From Pseudoclavibacter endophyticus (lineage in GTDB: Bacteria > Actinomycetota > Actinomycetes > Actinomycetales > Microbacteriaceae), in contig NZ_WBJY01000001.1 of NCBI RefSeq assembly GCF_008831085.1, positions 1,054,001 through 1,118,000 of the forward strand: 64,000 nucleotides of DNA. Reading direction: 5' to 3'. Position numbers and translations under genes: made by a program. Of this stretch, positions 44,432-52,341 are shown piece by piece (position 1 is the stretch's first letter; each line of letters starts with the position of its first letter). The notes under the pieces are model-generated. The model made no database searches, was not told the DNA's origin, and worked only from the letters and a program-made list of their open reading frames with translations.

Positions 44432-44943
44432 CGAGCCACCCCGGGCACCCCGGCGGCGAGCCGACCGGCGACGCACCGGAAGACCCATCGCGTGAGGCGG
44501 CGATCATCTCCCTCGAGTCATCGTTCGTGCGGCTTGTCCGGGCATTCCGCGCGCAGATGGCCGCGCTCGCCGAAGCGACGAGCCCGGGCATGGTTCCCGG
44601 CACCCTCAAGGCGTTCATCGCGATCGAACAGCACGGGCCGATGCCCATCTCGGCGCTCGCAGAGCACCTCGCGCTCGACAAAGGTCTCGTGAGCCGCACC
44701 GTGTCCGAACTCGAAGAGCTCGGATTCGTCGAACGGTCCTCCGCCACCGACGATCGGCGCATCCGCATCGTCTCCGCGACACCGCTCGGTTCGGCACGCC
44801 TGAGCGCAGCACGCGAGGGCGCCGAGAATCCACTCAGCGCACGCATCCACTCCTGGCCGACGCCCGACATCGAACAGCTGCGAACGCTGCTCGACGCCCT
44901 CGCCGACGGCACACCGCCGACAGAGGCAGTCCATGGCGTCTGA
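44428..44943 (+). CDS. MarR-family transcriptional regulator
   Basis: The 171-residue protein has the MarR winged helix (about 50-125). MPISALAEHLALDKGLVSRTV is the helix-turn-helix and SATDDRRIRIVSAT the wing. It overlaps the exporter stop, and also carries TAAGGT 6 nt before ATG 44428, so it may be made both by coupling and from its own leaderless transcript. It is the expected repressor of the operon through the palindromes at 42512-42578. Confidence 0.92.
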   Translation: MTSHPGHPGGEPTGDAPEDPSREAAIISLESSFVRLVRAFRAQMAALAEATSPGMVPGTLKAFIAIEQHGPMPISALAEHLALDKGLVSRTVSELEELGFVERSSATDDRRIRIVSATPLGSARLSAAREGAENPLSARIHSWPTPDIEQLRTLLDALADGTPPTEAVHGV

Positions 44944-44978
44944 GAGCGCAGCCCGCCGGGGAATGCTAAACCGGGGGC

Positions 44979-45833
44979 ATGACGAATACAGCGAAACCCA
45001 CGCAGGTCCCCACAATCACGCTCAACGACGGAACGAGCATCCCGCAACTCGGCTTCGGCGTGTTCCTCGTCGAGCCGGGGGAGACCGAGCGAATCGTCAC
45101 CGATGCTCTCGAAGCCGGGTACCGGCACATCGACACCGCCAAGATCTACGGCAACGAAGAGGGGGTCGGCCGCGCGATCGCGAAGTCGGGCATTCCGCGC
45201 GATGAGCTCTACATCACGACCAAGTTGTGGAACGACGACCAGGGCCGCGAGAACGTGCGCCCAGCGCTCGAGGCGAGTCTCGAGCGCCTCGCCCTCGACC
45301 ACGTCGACCTCTACCTGATCCACTGGCCGACGCCCGAACGGGGGCTCTACGTGGAGACGTGGGAGGCCATGCTCGAGCTCCCCGCCACGGGACTGACCAC
45401 GAGCGTCGGCGTCTGCAACTTCCTCGAGCCGCACCTGCGCGACATCATCTCCGCGACCGGCACCGCGCCCGTCGTCAACCAGATCGAGCAGCACCCCTAC
45501 CTCCAGCAGCCCGAGCTCGATGCCGTACTGACCGAGCACGACATCAGGATCGAAGCCTGGGGGCCGTTAGCGCAGGCGAAGACCGGTCTCTTCGACGAGC
45601 CGGCCGTCATCGACGCTGCCCGGGCCCACAACAAATCGCCCGCGCAGGCGATCATCCGGTGGCACCTGCAGAAGGGCAACATCGTCTTCCCGAAGACCGT
45701 GTCGCGTGCGCGAATGGACGAGAACTTCTCGGTGCTCGACTTCGAGCTGACCGACGATGAGTTCGCGGCGATTTCGCTGCTCGACAAGGGTGAAGAGGGC
45801 CGGGTGGCCACCAACCCCAACGATTTCAACTGA
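44979..45833 (+). CDS. Aldo/keto reductase (2,5-diketo-D-gluconate reductase type)
   Basis: The 284-residue NADPH-dependent reductase shows the AKR tetrad: Asp in YRHIDTAKIYGNEEGVG (with Tyr), Lys in ITTKLWNDDQG and His in LYLIHWPTP. The C-terminal IVFPKTVSRARMDENFSV binds NADPH phosphate. ATG 44979 has TAAACC 6 nt upstream, so the transcript may be leaderless. It stands alone between the MarR gene and the StyA-like gene. The substrate is probably a small aldehyde or ketone and cannot be specified. Confidence 0.92.
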   Translation: MTNTAKPTQVPTITLNDGTSIPQLGFGVFLVEPGETERIVTDALEAGYRHIDTAKIYGNEEGVGRAIAKSGIPRDELYITTKLWNDDQGRENVRPALEASLERLALDHVDLYLIHWPTPERGLYVETWEAMLELPATGLTTSVGVCNFLEPHLRDIISATGTAPVVNQIEQHPYLQQPELDAVLTEHDIRIEAWGPLAQAKTGLFDEPAVIDAARAHNKSPAQAIIRWHLQKGNIVFPKTVSRARMDENFSVLDFELTDDEFAAISLLDKGEEGRVATNPNDFN

Positions 45834-45896
45834 TCGATCGTCGCCTCAGCTCGGTAGTGATCACCACGAAAGGGTGATGCGACAACACCCGGTCGG

Positions 45897-45939
45897 CGCC
45901 CGCTTCGTGACGGTGAATATCCGTTTTGCGAAGCGGGCG
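45897..45939. promoter_or_regulatory. Long inverted repeat upstream of the StyA-like gene
   Basis: CGCCCGCTTCG (45897-45907) and CGAAGCGGGCG (45929-45939) are perfect 11-bp arms. Inside them ACGG and CCGT form a second short stem around the A+T-rich TGAATAT. It may be a terminator of the aldo/keto reductase gene or an operator for the AraC regulator encoded at 47828. Confidence 0.45.
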
Positions 45940-46072
45940 TCGTCGCATGCGCATCCCGGCGTAGCGTCTCGTGCAGCGATTCGCCGGCGCACCGCCCACG
46001 GCCCCGGCGGTCGCGGCGCACGTGACAGCGACGCGGACGATGGTCGTCCGTCGGACCACCGAGGAGCACACC

Positions 46073-47299
46073 ATGACCAGTATCGGAATCGTCGGATCGG
46101 GGGTCTCCGGCCTCCACCTTGGCCTGCACCTGCGGGCGCAGGACCTGCCAGTGACCATCTACGCGAACAAGACGCCGGAGCAGATCGCCGAGGGACGCAT
46201 CCCGGGCAGCATCGCCCACATGCACCCGACGCGCGCGATCGAGAAGGAACTCGGCATCGACCACTGGAGGGCCGAGGACATCGAGTACATCCGCCACTGG
46301 CACTACAACGGCTGGGGTGACGACCGCACGTTCTACGGCGACTTCGCGGAGCCCGCGGGCGTCGTCGACTACCGCATCTACCTGCCGCGGCTCATGCGCG
46401 ACTTCACCGACCGCGGCGGATCGATCGAATACCGCGAGTTCTCGCGCGAATTCATCGAGGGCCTCACGGAGCATCACGACCTCGTCGTCGTCGCGGTCGG
46501 CAAGGGCGACCTCGCCGGCATCTTCCCGAAGCGGCCCGAGCACTCGCCCTACGACGCGCCGCAGCGCCGCCTCGCCGTCGGCCTCTGGAAGGGCGTGCGC
46601 CACCGCGAGCCCAACGGGGTCGAGGTCAACATCGTCCCCGGCGTCGGCGAGCTGCTCGCGATCCCGATCTACTCGTTCTCGGGCCGCGTGCACGCCCTGC
46701 TGTTCGAGAGCCTTCCCGACGGTCCGCAGGCCGTGCTCGCCGACCAGAAGTACGAGGACGATCCGGCCGCGTACCGCGAGGCGACCATTCGCATCCTCGA
46801 CGAGTTCTACCCGACCATGGTGGAGCGACTCGACCGCGACGCCTTCGCGTTGCAAGACGACAGGGCAATCCTCCAGGGCGCCGTCACACCGGTCATGCGG
46901 GAGGACTTCGTCGAACTCCCGGGAGGGAAGTTCCTGCTGGCGATGGGCGACGCACACATGACGGTCGACCCCGTGCAAGCGCAGGGCGCGAACTCGGGTG
47001 TGTACTCGGCGAAAGTCATCGCCGACACGATCAGGACCGACCGCGTGTTCGACCGCCGTTTTTTCGAGAAGGTCGCGATGCGGCGTCGTGAGCGGCTCGA
47101 ATCGGCGACTGACTGGGTCAACACGGTCATCCGTCCGGGCGGGGCCGAGCAGATGGGCCTGCTGTTCAGCGAGATGGTGCACAACCAGGCCCTCACCGAC
47201 CGGTTCACCGAGAATTTCAGCGACCCGGTCCGGCAGTATGACCTCATCGGTTCCATCGCGCGCGTCGAAGCCGCGATCGCCGAGACCGCCGGAGCGTAG
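46073..47299 (+). CDS. StyA-like FAD-dependent monooxygenase
   Basis: The 408-residue protein resembles styrene monooxygenase oxygenase StyA (about 415). The FAD site SIGIVGSGVSGLHLGLHL is at residues 3-20, GSIAHMHPTRAIEKEL at about 45, and the second FAD motif GDAHMTVDPVQAQGANSG at about 292. Such proteins epoxidise styrene or oxidise indole with FADH2 from a reductase (StyB). No styB lies in the window and the gene is not a StyA2B fusion. ATG 46073 follows GAGGAG by 6 nt. The EthD gene 55 nt downstream is probably co-transcribed, and an AraC regulator follows the terminator. Confidence 0.88.
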   Translation: MTSIGIVGSGVSGLHLGLHLRAQDLPVTIYANKTPEQIAEGRIPGSIAHMHPTRAIEKELGIDHWRAEDIEYIRHWHYNGWGDDRTFYGDFAEPAGVVDYRIYLPRLMRDFTDRGGSIEYREFSREFIEGLTEHHDLVVVAVGKGDLAGIFPKRPEHSPYDAPQRRLAVGLWKGVRHREPNGVEVNIVPGVGELLAIPIYSFSGRVHALLFESLPDGPQAVLADQKYEDDPAAYREATIRILDEFYPTMVERLDRDAFALQDDRAILQGAVTPVMREDFVELPGGKFLLAMGDAHMTVDPVQAQGANSGVYSAKVIADTIRTDRVFDRRFFEKVAMRRRERLESATDWVNTVIRPGGAEQMGLLFSEMVHNQALTDRFTENFSDPVRQYDLIGSIARVEAAIAETAGA

Positions 47300-47354
47300 G
47301 CGCCCCGGCACGTCCACCGCACACACGAGATAACACCGCCAAGGAGCACTCTTC

Positions 47355-47675
47355 ATGCACAAAGTCGTCGTCCTGTACCCCGAGCCCGCCGATCGCGAGG
47401 CGTTCGTCTCGTACTACGAGTCGACCCACCTCCCCCTCGCGGAGAAGCTGCCCGGCATGCTCGCGTGGCGCTACACCGTCAACGTCTCGCCTGTGCCTGA
47501 CGGCTCGCCCGCCCCGTTTTTCGCAGTGTTCGAGGCGGACTTCCCCGACGCCGAGACCTACCGGTCGGCAATGGCCTCGCCCGAAGGGCAGGCGGTCGGT
47601 GCCGATGTGCCCAACTACGCCACGAACGGCGCGACGGTCTTCGACTACGAGGTCTCGGGCGGCAGCGACGCCTAG
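47355..47675 (+). CDS. EthD family protein
   Basis: The 106-residue protein has the EthD ferredoxin-like fold: HKVVVLYPEPADREAFVSYY at the start, THLPLAEKLPGM (His of the active-site cleft) and FEADFPDAETYRSAMASPEG. EthD proteins accompany monooxygenases (EthABCD, StyA-like) with poorly defined roles, such as protecting or delivering substrate. ATG 47355 follows AAGGAG by 8 nt. A very strong terminator begins 12 nt after its stop. Confidence 0.88.
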   Translation: MHKVVVLYPEPADREAFVSYYESTHLPLAEKLPGMLAWRYTVNVSPVPDGSPAPFFAVFEADFPDAETYRSAMASPEGQAVGADVPNYATNGATVFDYEVSGGSDA

Positions 47676-47686
47676 CGAATCGTGGC

Positions 47687-47736
47687 CGCCTGCGGTGCGG
47701 GGCAGCGCGCGTCGCGCCCCGCACCGCAGGCGTTTT
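47687..47736 (+). terminator. Rho-independent terminator after EthD
   Basis: A perfect 17-bp stem (47687-47703 with 47716-47732), a 12-nt loop and TTTT directly after it. This is the best intrinsic terminator of the window. Confidence 0.92.
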
Positions 47737-47827
47737 CGGGATGTCATCGGCCGTTTCGCGGGAACACCTCGGTGAGAGCGCGCGAGAATGCCAGTCACCG
47801 AGTCAGCGGAGATGAGGGGGTGATCGC

Positions 47828-48877
47828 GTGAACGACGCAGGGGCATCCCCGGTGGTCGGCTCCGAGGAGCACCGGCGGGCCGAGCCGGTTCGCGAGGTGG
47901 GCTTTCGGGCGACGACGATCGAGGAGGCCCACGCGATCGGCGAAGGAATCTGGTACGAGCACCGCCTGGCTCCTCGGCGCAACGTGAGCGAATTCACCTT
48001 CGCCGCGACCTCGCTCGACCTCGGCGGCATGCGCCTTGGAACGCTGCACTACTCGGCGCCCATACGGATCGAGACCGCGCCGTACGTGAACTGGTACCAG
48101 CTGAACGTACCGCTGCGCGGCACGCTGCGTACGGCGGTGGGCGACCGCAACGTCGAGACGACGCCGACTCGGGCCGCCGTCTACGGGCACGACGTCGACA
48201 CCGCGTTCGCCGGTTTCGAGCGCCCATCGGTCATGCTCGGCGTGAAGCTCGAGCGGGCAGCGGTCGAGCGCGCGGCGGCGCGACTGTTGTGCCCGGAGGG
48301 CCAGCCGATTCCCGCGTTCGAGGCCGCGGTCGACCTCGTCGAGGGGCCCGGCCGGGCGTGGCTGCGGCTCGCGCGGCGCGTCATGGCGGCCGCTCGCCGC
48401 CCCGAGGGTCTCAATCCCGTGCTCGCCGAGCACCTCGCCGACCGGCTCATCACCGATTTCGTCGTGCTCAGCGCTCGGCGGGAGCACGGCGGTATCACGC
48501 CCTCGGCTTCGACGGCGGGCACGGCGTCGACGAGCCGCGATGCGGTGCTGGGCGCGAGCGCCCTCGAAACGGCGACGCACGCGATCGAGGCTGCCAGGGG
48601 CGCACCGCTCAGCCTGGAAATGCTCGCCGTGCTCGCGGGCGTCGGCGGTCGGGCCCTGCAGCAGGCGTTCCGGCGCGTGCACGGCGAGAGCCCAATGGCG
48701 TACCAGACCCGGGTGCGGCTCGAGCGCGTGCGCGCCGACCTGCTCGCCGCCGACCCGCGCACGGGCCGCGTCGCCGAGATCGCGATGCGGCACGGCTTCG
48801 CGCACCTGGGTCGGTTCGCGGAGCAGTACGCGCGCGCCTACGGCGAGCGCCCCGGCGACACGCTGCGCCGAGGCTGA
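47828..48877 (+). CDS. AraC-family transcriptional regulator
   Basis: The 349-residue protein has an N-terminal AraC-binding-like domain of the type in XylS/FeaR-like regulators (about 25-200, NWYQLNVPLRGTLR near 96). The C-terminal double helix-turn-helix (about 245-345) includes LSLEMLAVLAGVGGRALQQAFRRVHGESPMAY and IAMRHGFAHLGRFAEQYARAYGERP. GTG 47828 follows GGGGG by 7 nt. It is the likely activator of the StyA-like/EthD pair upstream, by position only. Confidence 0.9.
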   Translation: MNDAGASPVVGSEEHRRAEPVREVGFRATTIEEAHAIGEGIWYEHRLAPRRNVSEFTFAATSLDLGGMRLGTLHYSAPIRIETAPYVNWYQLNVPLRGTLRTAVGDRNVETTPTRAAVYGHDVDTAFAGFERPSVMLGVKLERAAVERAAARLLCPEGQPIPAFEAAVDLVEGPGRAWLRLARRVMAAARRPEGLNPVLAEHLADRLITDFVVLSARREHGGITPSASTAGTASTSRDAVLGASALETATHAIEAARGAPLSLEMLAVLAGVGGRALQQAFRRVHGESPMAYQTRVRLERVRADLLAADPRTGRVAEIAMRHGFAHLGRFAEQYARAYGERPGDTLRRG

Positions 48878-49064
48878 GGGCCCGAGGGCGGCCTGTCTTA
48901 ACGCATCCGATGACGGGGGCACGGAAGAGCCCGACGAGAGGCGCGGTGACCAGCGCCGCGGCGATTGCTACCGTTGACGCCGAGCAGCGGCTTCTCCGCC
49001 GCTCCCGGACGAGGTGACCAGTACCCGGAACGCGACAAGACTGGCCGCGAGGGAGGTGGCCCCT

Positions 49065-49448
49065 TTGGCGTGGGTCATTCTGGTGTTGTCAGGCGTGTTC
49101 GAGGCGGTCTGGGCCACCGCGCTCGGCAAGAGCGACGGGTTCACGAAGCTGTGGCCCACCGTCGTCTTCGCCGTCGCCCTGATCGTCAGCATGGCAGGGC
49201 TCGCCGTCGCGATGCGCGATCTGCCCACTGGCACGGCCTACGCCGTGTGGGTCGCGGTGGGCGCGAGCCTCACGGCCGGCTACGCCATGGCCACGGGCGA
49301 CGAACCCGTGTCGATCGCGCGCATCCTGCTCATTCTCGGCATCGTGGCGTGCGTCGTCGGCCTCAAGCTCGTGACACCGGATGTTCCCGTGCCGGATGCT
49401 CCGATTCCGGACGCCCCCGAAGGCGATCCGCAGCCCGGTCGCGGGTAG
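49065..49448 (+). CDS. SMR-family exporter, guanidinium (Gdx/SugE) subtype
   Basis: The 127-residue protein has four membrane helices. It starts MAWVILVLSGVFEAVWATAL, with the essential Glu13, then LGKSDGFTKLWP and LPTGTAYAVWVAVGAS, the marks of the guanidinium-exporting Gdx subtype. TTG 49065 was chosen because GGGAGG lies 8 nt upstream and the family starts here; GTG 49056 or 49014 would add an extension. A Pro/Asp-rich tail of about 22 residues is longer than usual (family about 105 residues). No guanidine riboswitch was recognised in the 188-bp upstream stretch. It is convergent with the PMT gene. Confidence 0.85.
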   Translation: MAWVILVLSGVFEAVWATALGKSDGFTKLWPTVVFAVALIVSMAGLAVAMRDLPTGTAYAVWVAVGASLTAGYAMATGDEPVSIARILLILGIVACVVGLKLVTPDVPVPDAPIPDAPEGDPQPGRG

Positions 49449-49457
49449 GCGCGGCGG

Positions 49458-51281
49458 CTACTTCCACCCGGGAAGCCAGTGGGTGAGGGACCAGTACCAG
49501 TCGGGGATCAGCATCCCGGTCCACACGGGCAGGAAGAGCGCCGATACGAGCGCGAAGAGCACGACGACGCCGCCGATAGCCGCGACCCCCGCCGTGCGGA
49601 GACGGCGCGGGGAGTCGGGCGTGCCGGCGATCGTCTGGAACACGAACAGCACCGCCAGGATCATGAACGGCAGGTACACGATCGCGTAGAAGTGAAAGAC
49701 GGCCTGCCGCTGCAGGTACGCCATCCACGGCAGGTAGCCGGCCGCGAAGCCGACGAGCACGAAGCCGTACTGCCATCGCGGCTGCAGGAACGACATGATC
49801 GCGATAAAGAGGATCGCGACGGTGCCCGACCACCAGATGAGCGGGTTCGAGATCGAAGTGATCGCCTCGACGCACGTCTCGACGCCCGAGCACGACGGGC
49901 TCGGATCGCTGTACGTATAGCTGAACGCCGTCGGGCGGATCAGGAACGGCCATTCGAGCGGCGACGACTGATACGGGTGGTCGGCGCCGAGGCCGGTGTG
50001 GAACCGGTACGCCTCGACCGAGTAGTGCCAGAGACTCTGCAATGGGAGCGGCACCCAGGAGAGCAGCCCGGTCCAGGCGTGGCCCGCCTCTTCCGCCCAG
50101 GTGCGGTAGAAACCGCCGGTCGTGGCGAGCCAACCGCTCCACGATGCGATATACACCGCGAGCGCCGCGGGGATCGTGATGACGAATGACGCGGGCCCCT
50201 GCTTGAGCACCGCCGCACTGAGCCAGAAGGTGACGCCCTGGCGGCGCCGCTCGAGGGCATCGACGGCGATCGTGTACAGGCAGAAGGCCGCGAGGAAGTA
50301 CAGGCCCGACCACTTGACGCTCGAGGCGAGCGCGAAGGTGACGGCGGCCGCGAGCAGCCAGGGGCGAGCCCACAGCACGGGCCCCCAATCGGGACCGAGG
50401 GTCGGCCACGTCGGGGCCCTGGCCGTCGACCAGAAGGGGGTCGGCACGGGCGCGAGGGGCAAGCCGTCGGGGCCGCGACCCTCCGGCGGGCCGTCGGTGC
50501 GCCGCCACGCCAGAATGCGCCCCTGCAGCTGCCCCCGCTGATCGTCGCGGTCGAGGAGCACGAAGTACGCGCCGAGCAGCACGAAGAACATGAGGATGCC
50601 GTCGAGAATCGCCACGCGGCTCATGACGATGGCATGGCCGTCGATCGCGAGCATCCCGGCACCGATCGTCGCGAGCACCGGCGAGCCGAGCAGCTTGCGC
50701 GCGACAAACCACAGCAGCACGACGGCCGCGACGCCGATGATCGCGACGCTCGCGCGCCAGGCGAACGGGTTCTCGGCGCCGAAGAGGAGCAGGCCGAGGC
50801 CGATGACGAGCTTGCCGAACGGCGGATGCACGACGTACGACGCGTCCGACGAGTAGGTGTTCGGATCTCCCGCGGCCCACGAGTCGTTGGCGTTCTCGGG
50901 CCAGGTGCCCTCGTAGCCGAGGTTGACGAGGGTCCACGCGTCCTTCACGTAGAACGTCTCGTCGAAGACGAGCGACCCCGGATGCGAGAGGCCGACGAGG
51001 CGCAGGAGCGCGGCGAGGAGGGTGACGGCGCCGAGCATGATCCATTCGGTGCGGCGCAGCAGTCGGGGCGTCGCGGTCATGCGCCGCCAGGTGTCGTCGA
51101 ACCACGAGCCCGTCCGCGGAGCGGGGGTCGCGACGAGCGACTCGTCGCCGGCTCGGGCCGCGCCGTCGCTTCGTTCGTCGACGGCCGTGGCGGTGGCGGT
51201 GGCGGGTGCCTCGTCGCCGGCCGAGTCATCGTCCCTCCCGGCCGCCGAGGACACGTTCGTCGCATCTGTCACGCGAGCCAT
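49458..51281 (-). CDS. pmt: Dolichyl-phosphate-mannose--protein mannosyltransferase
   Basis: The 607-residue GT39 membrane enzyme O-mannosylates secreted proteins from polyprenyl-phosphomannose. The N-terminal 65 residues are a charged, disordered cytoplasmic tail. Multiple membrane helices follow, with the catalytic pair Asp-Glu in LVFDETFYVKDAW (about 106-118) and HPPFGKLVIGLG (about 151). The C-terminal end WYWSLTHWLPGWK is typical of actinobacterial Pmt. ATG 51281 is the first credible start; longer frames upstream run through the region opposite rsmI. The gene is divergent from rsmI, the common order in this group. Confidence 0.94.
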   Translation of the reverse strand: MARVTDATNVSSAAGRDDDSAGDEAPATATATAVDERSDGAARAGDESLVATPAPRTGSWFDDTWRRMTATPRLLRRTEWIMLGAVTLLAALLRLVGLSHPGSLVFDETFYVKDAWTLVNLGYEGTWPENANDSWAAGDPNTYSSDASYVVHPPFGKLVIGLGLLLFGAENPFAWRASVAIIGVAAVVLLWFVARKLLGSPVLATIGAGMLAIDGHAIVMSRVAILDGILMFFVLLGAYFVLLDRDDQRGQLQGRILAWRRTDGPPEGRGPDGLPLAPVPTPFWSTARAPTWPTLGPDWGPVLWARPWLLAAAVTFALASSVKWSGLYFLAAFCLYTIAVDALERRRQGVTFWLSAAVLKQGPASFVITIPAALAVYIASWSGWLATTGGFYRTWAEEAGHAWTGLLSWVPLPLQSLWHYSVEAYRFHTGLGADHPYQSSPLEWPFLIRPTAFSYTYSDPSPSCSGVETCVEAITSISNPLIWWSGTVAILFIAIMSFLQPRWQYGFVLVGFAAGYLPWMAYLQRQAVFHFYAIVYLPFMILAVLFVFQTIAGTPDSPRRLRTAGVAAIGGVVVLFALVSALFLPVWTGMLIPDWYWSLTHWLPGWK

Positions 51282-51488
51282 GGTAGGCGTCGCACGGGTT
51301 TGGCGATTCCGGCGGGAGCGCCGGGCAGACACGCCCGGGCGCCGCGGATGCGCTGCTCGTGTGGTCAGTCGTGCCCGAGATGGCGCGCCACACCGGGCGC
51401 GAGTGACCACGCGAGCGCGGTGACTCGAACGACCAGGCGTGTCGCGGCGGTCGCCGCGGCCGCGGCCCCACCTGGGAGGATCGAGCCC

Positions 51489-52298
51489 GTGATCATTCTC
51501 GCGGGCACCCCCATCGGCAACCTCGGCGACGCGTCGGCGCGCCTCGTCGAAACGCTCCGCGGGGCCGACGTCGTCGCCTGCGAGGACACGCGCACGACGG
51601 CGAAGCTGCTGCAGCTGCTCGGGGTCGAGGAACGCCCCCGCCTTATCGCCCTGCACGAGCACAACGAGGACGAGCTCGCGGCGGAGCTCGTCGAGCGCGC
51701 CCGCGAGGGTGACGTCGTCGTGGTCTCGGATGCGGGCATGCCGGGCATCTCCGACCCCGGTTATCCGATCGTCGCGCGAGCGGCCGAGACCGGCGTCACG
51801 GTGACGAGCGTGCCCGGCCCGACGGCGGTCATCACGGCGCTCGCCATCTCGGGCCTGCCGACCGACCGCTTCTGCTTCGATGGCTTCGTGCCGCGCAAGG
51901 GGGGCGACCGCGAGCGGTTCCTCGCGAGGCTCGTTCGCGAAGAACGCACGACGGTGCTCTTCGAGTCGCCGCACCGCCTCGCGGAGACGCTCCGCGCCAT
52001 GTCGGCGGCCTGGCCAGCCGGTCGCCGCATCGCGGTCTGCCGTGAGCTCACGAAGCTGCACGAAGAGGTGCGCCGGGGCACGGCGGCCGAGCTCGCGGCG
52101 TGGGCCGACGGCGGCGTGCGTGGCGAAATCGTCATCGTGGTCGAGGGGGCCGCGCCCGAGGTGGCGGATCCGGAAGCCGCGGTCGCGCGGGTGCGCGAGC
52201 TGGTCGCGCTGGGCGAGCGGAGAAAGGACGCGGCCGCCCAGGTCGCCGCCGAGACGGGCCTGGCCCGCCGCGAGCTGTATGACGCGAGCCTGCACTGA
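51489..52298 (+). CDS. rsmI: 16S rRNA (cytidine(1402)-2'-O)-methyltransferase
   Basis: The 269-residue tetrapyrrole-methylase-fold enzyme 2'-O-methylates C1402 of 16S rRNA. Diagnostic parts are IILAGTPIGNLGDASAR (2-18), CEDTRTTAKLL (about 32), VVVSDAGMPGISDPG (about 75), PGPTAVITALAISGLP (about 100) and REELTKLHEE-type CRELTKLHEEVRRG (about 180). GTG 51489 follows GGGAGGA by 8 nt. It starts the run of housekeeping genes rsmI, metG, tatD, rsmA, ispE. Confidence 0.95.
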   Translation: MIILAGTPIGNLGDASARLVETLRGADVVACEDTRTTAKLLQLLGVEERPRLIALHEHNEDELAAELVERAREGDVVVVSDAGMPGISDPGYPIVARAAETGVTVTSVPGPTAVITALAISGLPTDRFCFDGFVPRKGGDRERFLARLVREERTTVLFESPHRLAETLRAMSAAWPAGRRIAVCRELTKLHEEVRRGTAAELAAWADGGVRGEIVIVVEGAAPEVADPEAAVARVRELVALGERRKDAAAQVAAETGLARRELYDASLH

Positions 52299-52341
52299 GA
52301 CCGTGCCGTCGGCATGTCGCGACGCCAATAGACTGGCCCCC

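Noticed and set aside
48878..49064. Guanidine riboswitch upstream of the SMR exporter
   Set aside because: I looked for the guanidine-I and ACGR-loop (guanidine-II) hairpin signatures and found no convincing set of conserved elements.
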